Part shown: piece by piece, positions 36,310 through 46,327 of the stretch
How positions within the stretch are numbered: position 1 is the first letter of the stretch
Layout: the number at the start of each line of letters is the position of its first letter
Source: Streptomyces violens
GTDB taxonomy: Bacteria; Actinomycetota; Actinomycetes; Streptomycetales; Streptomycetaceae
NCBI RefSeq assembly: GCF_000717745.1
Contig: NZ_JOBH01000001.1
Location: forward strand, 372,001 to 436,000
Direction: 5' to 3'
DNA length: 64,000 nt
Position numbers and translations under genes: made by a program
The notes under the pieces: generated by a model
What the model was told of the DNA's origin: nothing
The model's input: only the letters and a program-made list of their open reading frames with translations
Database searches by the model: none

Positions 36310-36322
36310 CGCGGGCGCGAGG

Positions 36323-37471
36323 TCAGCCGCAGAACTCCGCCTCGACCACCGGCCCGCTGTCGCCGGTCCAGTCCGCGTTGGAGTTGAACGCCGCGGTGTG
36401 CCGGCCGTCGCGGGTGCTGACGGCCTCCGAGGACGAGCCGTGGATGCCGCCGCCGTGGCCGTACAGCCGGACCCCGCAGGACAGTTTCTGCGTCATCAGG
36501 CCCAGTCCGTACCGGATGTGCGGGGCCTCCTTGCCGACCGGAACCGTCGTGAGCATCTCCTTCAACTGCCGCTGCGGGAACAGCTTTCCGCGCAGCACCG
36601 CCGCGTAGAAGCGGTTGAGGTCACCCGCCGTGGAGACCATCTCGCCGGCCGCACCGGCGAGCGAGGGATTGAGCTCGGTCGCGTCGTACACCTCGGTCCC
36701 CGGCTTCTCCACCAGCAGCTTGGAGTACGCGATGCCGTGCGGCCCCGGGATGCGCGGGTCGGTGCCGGGCACGACGGTGTCGCGCAGCCCGAGCGGCTTC
36801 AGGACGCGCCGCTGGACCTCGGTGGCGTACGGCTTCCCGGTGGCCTTCTCGATGACCATTCCGGCGAGCACGTAGTTGGTGTTGGAGTAGCTCCAGGACG
36901 TGCCCGGCTCGAAGGTGGGTTTGCCGTTCATGGCCAGGCGTACGAGCTGCCGCGGCGTCCAGGTGTCGTAACGGTGCTTCAGGAAGCCCGGCCCGGTCAC
37001 CTTGTCGCGGAACTCCTGCTCCTCGAAGATCTCGCGGATTCCGCTGGTGTGGTTGAGGAGCTGCCGCAGCGTGATGCGGCTGCCGTCGTGGCCGTGCCCC
37101 CGGACGACGCCCGGCAGCCACTCCTCGACCGTGTCGTCCAGGTCGAGCCGGCCCTCCGCCTCCAGTTGCAGCAGGACCGTGGCCACGAAGGTCTTGGTGA
37201 TGCTGCCGACGCGGAAGGCGTCGCCGGCGCCGCGCGGTTCGCCGGTGTCGAGATTCCCGACACCGACGGTGGCCTTCCAGACCCGGCGCCCCTCGCCGAC
37301 CTGGCCGATCATGCCGGGGACCCCCTTGGCGACCTGGGCCTCCATGGCGGCCTTGGTGCGCGCGTGGCCGTCGTCGGCCGGTCCGGCGGCGGTGGCCGCG
37401 GGCGCGGTGAGCAGTACCGTTCCTGCAAGAGCGGCGGCCAGGGCCCCCGCCAGTGCGCTCCGTGCTCTCAT
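36323..37471 (-). CDS. Secreted serine hydrolase, beta-lactamase class C / D-Ala-D-Ala carboxypeptidase family
   Basis: A 382-residue secreted protein. A signal peptide (RARSALAGALAAALAGTVLL, with likely cleavage after ATAA near 29) precedes a serine beta-lactamase-like fold. Ser90-x-x-Lys93 is in VGSITKTF, Tyr195-Ser-Asn197 in WSYSNTNY and a His-Gly-Gly in LYGHGGGIHG. These match DD-peptidases and esterases of the class C group, such as streptomycete R61-like DD-carboxypeptidases. Cell-wall peptide trimming is plausible, though substrate is not defined by sequence. The ATG at 37471 follows GGGGAA. Confidence 0.88.
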   Translation of the reverse strand: MRARSALAGALAAALAGTVLLTAPAATAAGPADDGHARTKAAMEAQVAKGVPGMIGQVGEGRRVWKATVGVGNLDTGEPRGAGDAFRVGSITKTFVATVLLQLEAEGRLDLDDTVEEWLPGVVRGHGHDGSRITLRQLLNHTSGIREIFEEQEFRDKVTGPGFLKHRYDTWTPRQLVRLAMNGKPTFEPGTSWSYSNTNYVLAGMVIEKATGKPYATEVQRRVLKPLGLRDTVVPGTDPRIPGPHGIAYSKLLVEKPGTEVYDATELNPSLAGAAGEMVSTAGDLNRFYAAVLRGKLFPQRQLKEMLTTVPVGKEAPHIRYGLGLMTQKLSCGVRLYGHGGGIHGSSSEAVSTRDGRHTAAFNSNADWTGDSGPVVEAEFCG

Positions 37472-37579
37472 CGTCGTTCCCCCTCGCTGCGGCGCGCGGC
37501 GCCGCTGCTGACTGCGGTCGGGGGAAGGGACCGCACGGCCCGGCCCGGAGTTGCCGGGCGGGCCGCGGTTGAGCGTCAA

Positions 37580-39313
37580 TCAGCCACGTTTCACGAGGAG
37601 TTCGGTGTTGCGGTCGCCCGGCTGCCCGGCCAGGTCGGTGCGGCCCTGCGGCTGATTGGCGGACAGCTCGCGGTAGAGCGAGGCCAGGCCGGTCTGCGAG
37701 AGGTCGTGGAAGTCCGTGCGGTGCGGGGCCGCGGACTCCACGAGAGTGGTGAAGAGCGACAGCGTCCCGTCGTGGTTGTCCACGACCTCGATGATGCGCG
37801 CGAGCTGCGGGAAGTCGATGTGGGAGGCGGTGGAGACCTCCCAGAAGCCGTCGTGCGCGGTGATGTCGTTCTTGTGGCTGTGGCCGTTGATCCAGGCCAG
37901 AACGTTGCGGTGGCCGGACAGCAGCCGTACGAGCTCGTCGCCCCCGTGGCGGCCCTCGTCGGGCCGGGCCGGGTCCGGCCGGGTGTTGTCCATGGTCTTG
38001 CTGGTGTGGTGGCTGAAGACCAGGACGTAGGAGTCCTTGTGCTCCTTCAACTGCCGCTCCAGCCAGCGGAGCTGGCCGGTGCCGACGGAGCCGGTGTAGT
38101 GGCCGCCGGGGTCGGTGGTGTCCAGACTGATGCCGATCACGTCGTCGGACACCTGGAAGGTGTAGTAGAGCTGGTCGTCGTGGACGTTGGCCTCGGTGAA
38201 GCCGTGGCCGTGCGGGCCCGCGCCGGTGTAGGCGGGGTCGAGGTGGGCGCGGACGTACTCGGCGCGGGTGAAGGGCGCCCGCCGCGGGTCCGGCGTCACC
38301 TGGCGGGTGTGCCGGCGGTTGGCCTGCATCAGCGCCTTGAAGTCGGCGCCGGTCGGGTCCAGGCCCTTCTTCACGGCCGCCCAGACCTGCTTCGCCTGGT
38401 CCGCCGGGAGCGTCTCCAGCTTGCGGTCGCCGGTCGCGATCTCCGTCCAGTACGAGTCGCCGGGCGCGTAGCAGCCGCCGGGCAGCTGATCGTGGTTGCC
38501 GACCGTGGTGTACCAGGGGATGTCCAGCCCGGGGCTGTGCACGGTGCGGAGTGCGGCGTCCAGGAAGCCGGGCAGCCGCGGGAAGCCGAGCTGCTTGTCG
38601 GCGTCCCGCAGGTCGCTGTCCGGCTGCCAGTACAGCTTCAGGCCGCTGTCCTGCACGCCTTCGTAGTGCCGCGGGTCGCCGGTGTTGGGGACGATGCGGC
38701 CGCCGCTCATCGCGCCCAGGAACCACTCCAGCTCGATCTTGGAGTTGTTGTCGGTGTTGTCGCCGGTCGTCATCACGAAGCCGAGCGGGGAGCCGGTGGC
38801 CGGGCCGCCCTTGAGCGCGTTGACCCGCTCGATGAGCGAGACCATGCCGGCCACGGACAGCGCCTCCTGCGGGCGCCAGGCGCTCGCGGTCTGCGCGCGC
38901 AGGTACTCGTACCGCAGCGGGCTCTGCACGTCGACCAGGTGCAGGTCGGTGAATTGCGCGAAGGACGCGAGGGTGGTGCGCCGCTCGTCCCGGCCGGAGC
39001 GGGCGGCGGCCAGCTCGGTACGGACGACACGGGACCAGGCGGGGCCGTCGCCGAGGCGGCGGTAGCCGGTGGTGCCGCGCGGGGCGGCGACGGAGTCGAG
39101 GGTGGTGCCGCGGCGGAACGGCACGGGCGGCACGGCCGGCGGGTCGACCGGCTGCGGCGCGAAGGGCGGGGGCCCGGCCTGGGGTGGCACGGCGGTGGCC
39201 GTCCGGCCGCTCAGTCCGAGGGTCAGTCCGGCCCCGGCGGCGGCGCCGGCCACTCCGGTGGCGGCGAGGAAGGTACGGCGGTCGAGGGTGGCGGCGGACC
39301 GAGTGCGGGACAT
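37580..39313 (-). CDS. Tat-exported metallophosphoesterase (TIGR03767 type)
   Basis: A 577-residue calcineurin-like phosphoesterase. The N-terminus has a twin-arginine signal (LDRRTFLAATG) and an Ala/Gly-rich hydrophobic stretch, so it is exported folded. Metal motifs occur in order: FTDLHLVD, TGDNTDN, VGNHDQLPG, FSHHTSKTM and NGHSHKND. This matches the actinobacterial family I know as TIGR03767. Natural substrate is unknown. It is upstream of the serine hydrolase on the same strand with 108 bases between them. Confidence 0.88.
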   Translation of the reverse strand: MSRTRSAATLDRRTFLAATGVAGAAAGAGLTLGLSGRTATAVPPQAGPPPFAPQPVDPPAVPPVPFRRGTTLDSVAAPRGTTGYRRLGDGPAWSRVVRTELAAARSGRDERRTTLASFAQFTDLHLVDVQSPLRYEYLRAQTASAWRPQEALSVAGMVSLIERVNALKGGPATGSPLGFVMTTGDNTDNNSKIELEWFLGAMSGGRIVPNTGDPRHYEGVQDSGLKLYWQPDSDLRDADKQLGFPRLPGFLDAALRTVHSPGLDIPWYTTVGNHDQLPGGCYAPGDSYWTEIATGDRKLETLPADQAKQVWAAVKKGLDPTGADFKALMQANRRHTRQVTPDPRRAPFTRAEYVRAHLDPAYTGAGPHGHGFTEANVHDDQLYYTFQVSDDVIGISLDTTDPGGHYTGSVGTGQLRWLERQLKEHKDSYVLVFSHHTSKTMDNTRPDPARPDEGRHGGDELVRLLSGHRNVLAWINGHSHKNDITAHDGFWEVSTASHIDFPQLARIIEVVDNHDGTLSLFTTLVESAAPHRTDFHDLSQTGLASLYRELSANQPQGRTDLAGQPGDRNTELLVKRG

Positions 39314-39592
39314 GCGCGGACTCCCCGAGTGCGAACGCGGTGGTGTCGGGGCGGGCCGGCCGCCCCCTCACCGGGGATGGTTCGCACCGGGGATGGACTG
39401 TGCGTGAACATGACCACAACGGGCGCCGCCGATCTCTGCACAGGGATCATCAGGGCGCTCGGCGTGACGCGCCGGCCACCGGACGCTCGGAGATCCGGCG
39501 CCCGCGCTTCATGTGACGTTCACGTCATGGGGTACCGGGGAGCGGCCTCGGGCTCCGGCCGGTACTGGGGCCGCGTACGCAGGAGGTGCGCG

Positions 39593-40144
39593 TCACCACC
39601 AGTACAGCGGATACCGGCGGCCGCTCAGCCGGTGCAGGCACAGGCCCACCGTGGTCAGGATCACGGTGGCCGCCAGCAGCAGGGGCAGGAACCGCAGCGG
39701 GTCGGGCCCCTGGAAGCCGACGATCACGGACGTGGCGACGCCCGGCGAGTGCGGCGCGCGGGCCAGGGCGGTCGCGCCGAAGGCCAGCGCGCCGGCCGCG
39801 GCCGCGCTCCAGACGCCGGGTCCCGCGACGGCCACCACGACGAAGCCGGCGGTGGCGCCCAGCAGATGGCCGCCGATGACGCTGCGCGGCTGCGCGAGCG
39901 GCAGCGCCGGGGCGCCGGCGATCAGCGCGGCGCTGGCCGCCAGCGGCGGGATGAGCACCGGGTGCCGGACGAGCACCCCGGTCCCGGCCAGCAGCAGCAG
40001 CGCGAGCGCGATGGCGGTGGTCGCGGCCAGCAGGACGAGGGGGCGGGGGCGCGGCGGGGCGGACGAGCGCAGGGCGCGCGCGGCGCGGCCGGGCGCGGGA
40101 GCTTCGGCCTCCGGGGCGTCGGCGACGGGGGCAGGGGCGGTCAC
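39593..40144 (-). CDS. HPP family membrane protein
   Basis: A 183-residue protein with a Pro/Ala-rich N-terminus and about five transmembrane helices. The family signature is visible as HPVLIPPLAASAALIAGAP, followed by QPRSVIGGHLLGATAGF. HPP proteins in plastids and cyanobacteria have been linked to nitrite transport; the bacterial role is not established. GTG 40144 is the start. Flanking gaps of about 280 bases on each side suggest a single-gene unit. Confidence 0.82.
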   Translation of the reverse strand: MTAPAPVADAPEAEAPAPGRAARALRSSAPPRPRPLVLLAATTAIALALLLLAGTGVLVRHPVLIPPLAASAALIAGAPALPLAQPRSVIGGHLLGATAGFVVVAVAGPGVWSAAAAGALAFGATALARAPHSPGVATSVIVGFQGPDPLRFLPLLLAATVILTTVGLCLHRLSGRRYPLYWW

Positions 40145-40383
40145 GGGAGCCTTTCCGGGGGCGGGCTACGCCCCGTTCAGTACCGGTACGTGCGTCTTTC
40201 GCGCCGGCACCTCGTTGTGACCTTCGCCTGTCTTCGCACTCTTCTTCGCCTGCGAGATTATGGGAGAGGAGTAGCTGCTCAGAAGTCCTTTGCCCCAGAG
40301 GCACACTCCTTGCCCCGCGCTCACTCCCTGAAACGGATTGGACAAGGCGACGGGTGTCACACGCATGATGGAGGGACTTCTGA

Positions 40384-41463
<1,080 letters not shown>

Positions 41464-41483
41464 CGCCCGGCTTTTCCGACTGC

Positions 41484-41522
41484 GCGCGAGGCCCGTACGG
41501 ATCTTCCGTACGGGCCTCGCGC
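41484..41522. terminator. Strong bidirectional terminator asd / mazF
   Basis: An 18-base perfect stem, GCGCGAGGCCCGTACGGA and its complement, with a three-base loop TCT. It lies between convergent asd and the toxin gene. Confidence 0.9.
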
Positions 41523-41537
41523 CGTTTCGGCGTTCCG

Positions 41538-41885
41538 TCAGAGCGCCAGATGCCGCCGCATGGCGGTGTCGACCTCGGCCATTCGCTGCCGCGGGACCGC
41601 TCCGATGCGTCTCAGCAGACGCTCCGGGGCTATGGCGCGCACCTGCTCGCACTGCGCCTTGGAGTCCTTCACCAGCCCGCACTCGTCCGCCGGCAGCAGG
41701 GCCTGGAAGGGGTAGACCCGGGACGTGTTGGACGTCAACGGCACCACGGTGACCACTCCTCGGCCGGTCCGCTGCACTATCGCGTTGGCGCCATCATTGG
41801 AAACGATCACCGACGGACGCGCCTTGTTGGCCTCGCTGCCGCGCACCGGCTCGTAGTCGACCAGATAGATGTCACCGCGCCTCAT
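41538..41885 (-). CDS. MazF/PemK-type toxin (mRNA interferase)
   Basis: A 115-residue protein with MazF-family landmarks: MRRGDIYLVDYEPVRGSEANKARPSVIVSND, VVTVVPLTSN and AQCEQVRAIAPERL. These toxins cut mRNA at short sequences and are neutralised by a small antitoxin. The start overlaps the end of the antitoxin gene by 14 bases, a typical toxin-antitoxin arrangement. The key Arg and Thr/Ser residues of the PemK fold appear intact, so it is likely active. Confidence 0.9.
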   Translation of the reverse strand: MRRGDIYLVDYEPVRGSEANKARPSVIVSNDGANAIVQRTGRGVVTVVPLTSNTSRVYPFQALLPADECGLVKDSKAQCEQVRAIAPERLLRRIGAVPRQRMAEVDTAMRRHLAL

Positions 41886-42102
41886 CGCTCAGCCCGTCCC
41901 CCGAGAACCGGTCCCAGAACGCGGCATCGTCGCTCGCGTCCCATTCGGCGAACGCCGCCTCGTAATCGGCCTCCAGCTCGGCGGCGCGCAGCATCTCGAT
42001 GGCGGCGTGTATCACGGCGGACCGCGACTCGGCCTCAGTTCTCGTGGCGTACTCGTCCACGAAAGCCACGTCCTCCTGCGGCAGGCTCACACTGATCTTC
42101 AT
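41872..42102 (-). CDS. Ribbon-helix-helix antitoxin (MazE-like)
   Basis: A 76-residue protein. The N-terminal part MKISVSLPQEDVAFVDEYA, followed by ESRSAVIHAAIEML, is a ribbon-helix-helix DNA-binding unit. The acidic C-terminal half (DYEAAFAEWDASDDAAFW) is the expected toxin-binding tail. It overlaps the toxin gene by 14 bases. Repeated GGTAG/CTACC boxes directly upstream are the likely autoregulatory operator. Confidence 0.88.
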   Translation of the reverse strand: MKISVSLPQEDVAFVDEYATRTEAESRSAVIHAAIEMLRAAELEADYEAAFAEWDASDDAAFWDRFSGDGLSDEAR

Positions 42103-42112
42103 GCCACCAATG

Positions 42113-42140
42113 CTACCTGGGTAGGAAGATCCTTACTACC
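42113..42140. promoter_or_regulatory. Probable autoregulatory operator of the toxin-antitoxin pair
   Basis: CTACC-TG-GGTAG (42113-42124) is an inverted repeat, and a further CTACC at 42136-42140 forms a second inverted pair with GGTAG across an 11-base spacer. On the minus strand this covers a -10-like TAAGGAT about 25-30 bases before the antitoxin ATG. Ribbon-helix-helix antitoxins bind such repeated short boxes. Confidence 0.6.
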
Positions 42141-42228
42141 CGAAATACCACTCGTCGTCCAGGGGTCCCGGCGTGGAAGGATGGCGGGAACGTCGCATGC
42201 AACGCCGTATACCGGAGGAGATGACCGC

Positions 42229-44799
42229 GTGCCTGGCACGAATCTGACCCGCGAAGAGGCGCAGGAGCGGGCGCGCCTGCTGACCGTCGACGCGTACGAG
42301 ATCGATCTGGATCTGAGCGGCGCGCAGGAGGGGGGCGTTTTCCGGTCCGTGACCACGGTGCGTTTCGACGTGGCCGAGGACGGTGCGGATTCGTTCATCG
42401 ATCTGGTGGCGCCGGCCGTGCACGAGGTCGTGCTGAACGGCGCTCCGCTGGACGCCGCCGCCGTGTTCCAGGACTCGCGGATCGCGCTGACGGGACTGCG
42501 GTCCGGGCGCAATGAGCTGAAGGTCGTGGCGGATTGCGCCTACACCAATACGGGTGAGGGGCTGCACCGCTTCGTCGACCCGGTGGACCAGCAGGCTTAT
42601 CTGTACACGCAGTTCGAGGTGCCGGACGCGCGGCGGGTATTCGCGTCCTTCGAGCAGCCGGACCTCAAGGGCACGTTCCAGTTCACGGTGAAGGCACCCG
42701 AGGGCTGGACCGTCGTGTCGAATTCCCCGACGCCGGAGCCCAAGGACAACGTGTGGTCCTTCGAGCCGACGCCGCGGATCTCCAGCTACATCACCGCGCT
42801 GATCGTGGGCCCGTACCACGCCGTGCACAGCAGTTACGAGAAGGACGGGAAGCGGGTGCCGCTGGGCATTTACTGCCGGCCCTCGCTCGCCGAATTCCTG
42901 GACGCGGAGGAGATTTTCGCGGTCACCCGGCAGGGATTCGACTGGTTCCAGGAGAAGTTCGACTACGAGTACCCGTTCGCGAAGTACGACCAGCTCTTCG
43001 TGCCGGAGTTCAACGCGGGCGCGATGGAGAACGCGGGCGCGGTCACCATTCGCGACCAGTACGTGTTCCGGTCGAAGGTGACGGACGCGGCGTACGAGGT
43101 GCGCGCGGAGACCATTCTCCACGAGCTCGCACACATGTGGTTCGGCGATCTGGTCACCATGGAGTGGTGGAATGACCTCTGGCTGAACGAGTCGTTCGCG
43201 ACGTACACGTCCATCGCCTGCCAGGCGTATGCGCCGGGGAGCAAGTGGCCGCATTCCTGGACCACGTTCGCGAATTCCATGAAGACCTGGGCGTACCGGC
43301 AGGACCAGCTGCCCAGCACGCACCCGATCATGGCGGAGATCCGCGATCTGGATGATGTGCTGGTCAATTTCGACGGCATCACGTACGCCAAGGGCGCGAG
43401 CGTGCTCAAGCAGCTCGTGGCGTATGTCGGGATGGATGAGTTCTTCCGCGGCGTGCAGCAGTACTTCAAGGCGCACGCGTACGGGAACACCCGGCTCTCC
43501 GACCTGCTCGGCGCGCTGGAGGAGACCTCGGGCCGGGACCTGAAGACCTGGTCGAAGAAGTGGCTGCAGACGGCCGGCATCAACATCCTCCGCCCGGAGG
43601 TCGAGACGGACGCGGCGGGCAACGTCACCTCCCTCGTCATCCGCCAGGAGGCCCCCGCGCTCCCCGAGGGCGCCACCGGCGAGCCCGTCCTGCGCCCGCA
43701 CCGCATCGCGGTCGGCTGCTACGACCTCAGGGACGGCAAGCTGGTCCGCTCGGACCGGATCGAGCTGGACGTGGACGGCGAGCGCACCGAGGTGCCGTTC
43801 CCGGCGAACACCCCGCGCCCGGCGGTCATCCTGCTCAACGAGGACGACCTCTCGTACGCCAAGGTCCGCCTCGACGAGGAGTCGCTGAAGACCGTCACCG
43901 CGCACCTCGGCGACTTCTCCGAGTCGCTGCCGCGCGCGCTGTGCTGGGCCTCGGCCTGGGACATGACCCGGGACGGCGAGCTGGCCACCCGTGACTACCT
44001 GGAGCTGGTGCTCTCCGGCATCGGCAAGGAGTCCGACATCGGCGTGGTGCAGTCGCTGCACCGCCAGGTGAAGCTGGCGCTGGAGCTGTACGCGGCGCCG
44101 GAGTGGCGCGAGACCGGCCTCGCCAAGTGGACCGACGCCTGCCTCAAGCAGCTGCGCGCCGCCGAGTCCGGCAGCGACCACCAGCTCGCGTGGGCCCGCG
44201 CGTTCGCCGCGACGGCCCGTACGACCGCGCAGCTGGACCTCCTGCAGAACCTCCTCGACGGCACCGAGGAGATCACCGGCCTCGCCGTCGACACCGAGCT
44301 GCGCTGGGCGCTGCTGCAGCGGCTGGCCGCCACCGGCCGCGCGGACGAGAAGGCGATCGCGGCGGAGCTGGAGCGGGACCGGACCTCGGCGGGCGAGCGG
44401 TACGCGGCGACCGCCCGCGCGGCCCGCCCGACGGCCGAGGCCAAGGCCGAGGCCTGGGCGTCGGTGGTCGAGTCCGACAAGCTCCCGAACGCCGTGCAGG
44501 AGGCCGTCATCGGCGGCTTCGTCCAGACCGACCAGCGCGAGCTGCTGGCCCCGTACACCGGGAAGTACTTCGACGCGCTGAAGAGCGTGTGGGACGCGCG
44601 CAGCCACGAGATGGCGCAGCAGATCGCCGTCGGGCTGTACCCGTCGCTCCAGGTCTCGCAGGAGACCCTGGACGCGACGGACGCGTGGCTCGCCTCGGCG
44701 AGCCCGAGCGCGGCCCTGCGCCGCCTGGTCACGGAGAACCGGGCGGGCGTCGAGCGGGCCCTGAAGGCGCAGGCAGCCGACGCCGCTGCCGCGGCCTGA
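42229..44799 (+). CDS. pepN: Aminopeptidase N, paralogue 2
   Basis: An 856-residue M1 zinc aminopeptidase. GAMEN is at 264-268 (GAMENAGAV), HELAH at 298-302 and Glu321 in NESFATY; the helical C-terminal domain is complete. GTG 42229 follows GGAGGAG with ideal spacing and gives PGTNLTREEAQERARLLTVDAY. GAMENAG is the canonical form, whereas paralogue 1 has GAMENPG; NESFAT is also more canonical. This copy is thus the likely main cytosolic aminopeptidase, with paralogue 1 perhaps of different specificity (inference). The gene's 3' flank carries copy B of the intergenic palindrome. Confidence 0.95.
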   Translation: MPGTNLTREEAQERARLLTVDAYEIDLDLSGAQEGGVFRSVTTVRFDVAEDGADSFIDLVAPAVHEVVLNGAPLDAAAVFQDSRIALTGLRSGRNELKVVADCAYTNTGEGLHRFVDPVDQQAYLYTQFEVPDARRVFASFEQPDLKGTFQFTVKAPEGWTVVSNSPTPEPKDNVWSFEPTPRISSYITALIVGPYHAVHSSYEKDGKRVPLGIYCRPSLAEFLDAEEIFAVTRQGFDWFQEKFDYEYPFAKYDQLFVPEFNAGAMENAGAVTIRDQYVFRSKVTDAAYEVRAETILHELAHMWFGDLVTMEWWNDLWLNESFATYTSIACQAYAPGSKWPHSWTTFANSMKTWAYRQDQLPSTHPIMAEIRDLDDVLVNFDGITYAKGASVLKQLVAYVGMDEFFRGVQQYFKAHAYGNTRLSDLLGALEETSGRDLKTWSKKWLQTAGINILRPEVETDAAGNVTSLVIRQEAPALPEGATGEPVLRPHRIAVGCYDLRDGKLVRSDRIELDVDGERTEVPFPANTPRPAVILLNEDDLSYAKVRLDEESLKTVTAHLGDFSESLPRALCWASAWDMTRDGELATRDYLELVLSGIGKESDIGVVQSLHRQVKLALELYAAPEWRETGLAKWTDACLKQLRAAESGSDHQLAWARAFAATARTTAQLDLLQNLLDGTEEITGLAVDTELRWALLQRLAATGRADEKAIAAELERDRTSAGERYAATARAARPTAEAKAEAWASVVESDKLPNAVQEAVIGGFVQTDQRELLAPYTGKYFDALKSVWDARSHEMAQQIAVGLYPSLQVSQETLDATDAWLASASPSAALRRLVTENRAGVERALKAQAADAAAAA

Positions 44800-44835
44800 G
44801 CCGACATAGCGGGGTGCCCGTCCCCTGTGGCTGAG

Positions 44836-44879
44836 CGCGCAGTTCCCCGCGCCCCTTAAGGGGCGCGGGGAACTGCGCG
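44836..44879. repeat. Streptomyces palindromic intergenic repeat, full copy (copy B)
   Basis: A perfect 44-base palindrome with 22-base arms; the inner part is CCCCTTAAGGGG and each arm contains GCGCAGTTCCCCGCG. It follows pepN paralogue 2 by 36 bases and points both ways. It can act as a transcript-end hairpin. Copies A and C are at 31639 and 55663. Confidence 0.9.
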
Positions 44880-45037
44880 AGCAACCGAGACGGCGGGACG
44901 GTCGCGCAGAAACGGATGGCGCCCCGGCGTCGGCGTGGTGGTACCGCCCGGCGTCGGCGCGCGAATCGCTGCCGTCCGCCGGACGAGTCGGTGCCGCCGG
45001 GCCGCTCCCCTCCGGCGGCCCGGCGGAAGGCGGAAGG

Positions 45038-46183
45038 TCAGCCGTTGAGCTCGTCGAAGCGACGGCCAAGCGCGGCGCGGCCCGCTTCGGTGAGGCTGCC
45101 GTGCACCCGCATGCGGGCGAGCCCACCGTCCGGGAACACGTCCAGCCGGACATGCGTGGCGGTCACCGCGGCCGGCAGCACGAAGCGATGCGGAGTATCC
45201 GGCTGCAGCTTCGTCTTCGGCAGGATCTCGAACCACGAGGACTCGTCCTCGGGCGTGCCGTCACAGCCGTAAAGCGCCGCCCAGCCCGCGGAGTTGCCCT
45301 TGAGGTACGCCGTGTCGATCTCGATCGCGCGGATCTCGCCCTGCGCGGCGAGGCGGAAGCGGACCCAGTCGTTGGTGCCCTTGACGCGGCGGCGGCGGTT
45401 CTCCCAGCCGTCGTCCATCTTGCGGGACAGGTCGGGCTGGATGATCTGGGTGGGCGAGGAGTAGAAGCGGTCCGAGGCGTCCTCGACCGCGCCGCCGTTC
45501 AGTACGGACGCCAGGTCGATGGTGCCCAGGACGTCCAGCCACGCCGGGTCGGCCACGACCTCGCCGTGCACGCGGAGCCGGGCTATGCCGCCGTCGGGGT
45601 GCTGCTTGAGGCGGAGGTGGGTGAAGCGGCGCTCGGCGGTGACCTCGAAGCCGTTGGCGGCGTGGCCGCGAACCGGCGTGCGGGGGACGATCTCCTCCCA
45701 CTTCACGTCGTCGGCGAGCAGCTCCTCCGGGCTCGGGCTGCCCGGTACGGAGGTGGCCTCGACGGTGACCTGCTGCGGGTAGTTGCCGCGGAAGTGCGCG
45801 GTGTCGACGATGACGCCGCGGATCACGCCGGGGACGGCGAGGCGGATCAGCGCCCAGTCGTGCTCGTCGTCGGTCGGGAAGGGGTGGTCACCGTCGGCGC
45901 CGCGGCGGCGCCGGGTCTCCCAGCCGTCCATGATCTTGCCCTTGTGCCCGAAGTGCTCCGGGTCGAACACGGCGCGCTCGCGCTTCAGCAGGTTCTCCCG
46001 CTCGGCGAAGAACTCGTCGTTCGCGGCGATCACGCCGGCGCCGAAGCGGCGGTCGGCGAGGTCGACGAGCGAGGTGAAGGCGTAGTCCCCGTCGCGGTAG
46101 TCGGCGTAGGGGTCGCCACCGCCGTACGGGGCGGCGTCGTTGGCGTGCGGATCAGTGGAGGAGGCGGCCGGGGTGGTGGTCAT
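45038..46183 (-). CDS. alc: Allantoicase
   Basis: Hydrolyses allantoate to ureidoglycolate and urea in purine catabolism. The 381-residue protein has the duplicated allantoicase fold. GKIMDGWETRRRRG near 100 and KMDDGWENRRRRV near 250 are the two copies of the same motif, each followed by a DTAHFRGN- or DTAYLKGN-type segment. ATG 46183 opens with a short Thr/Ala-rich leader. Allantoinase, ureidoglycolate lyase and the AllR regulator are not next to it, so it stands apart from the usual purine cluster. Confidence 0.93.
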   Translation of the reverse strand: MTTTPAASSTDPHANDAAPYGGGDPYADYRDGDYAFTSLVDLADRRFGAGVIAANDEFFAERENLLKRERAVFDPEHFGHKGKIMDGWETRRRRGADGDHPFPTDDEHDWALIRLAVPGVIRGVIVDTAHFRGNYPQQVTVEATSVPGSPSPEELLADDVKWEEIVPRTPVRGHAANGFEVTAERRFTHLRLKQHPDGGIARLRVHGEVVADPAWLDVLGTIDLASVLNGGAVEDASDRFYSSPTQIIQPDLSRKMDDGWENRRRRVKGTNDWVRFRLAAQGEIRAIEIDTAYLKGNSAGWAALYGCDGTPEDESSWFEILPKTKLQPDTPHRFVLPAAVTATHVRLDVFPDGGLARMRVHGSLTEAGRAALGRRFDELNG

Positions 46184-46327
46184 CTCTGCCCTTCGTCGTC
46201 CGGTGGTGGGAGCGCCCGGAAGCGCTCACCACTGACCTTCGCAGAGGCGTTCGGGCAGGTCTATCGAAAGTTTCTGGAGTGGCCTTTAAGCAAACGCGAA
46301 AGGTTCGGATACGGGATGGACAGCCGG

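Noticed and set aside
39395..39530. Possible PhoP (PHO box) sites upstream of the metallophosphoesterase
   Set aside because: GTTCACG occurs next to TGACG-TTCA-CGTCA and another GTTCA-like word, but the 11-base direct repeats needed for a PHO box are not in register.
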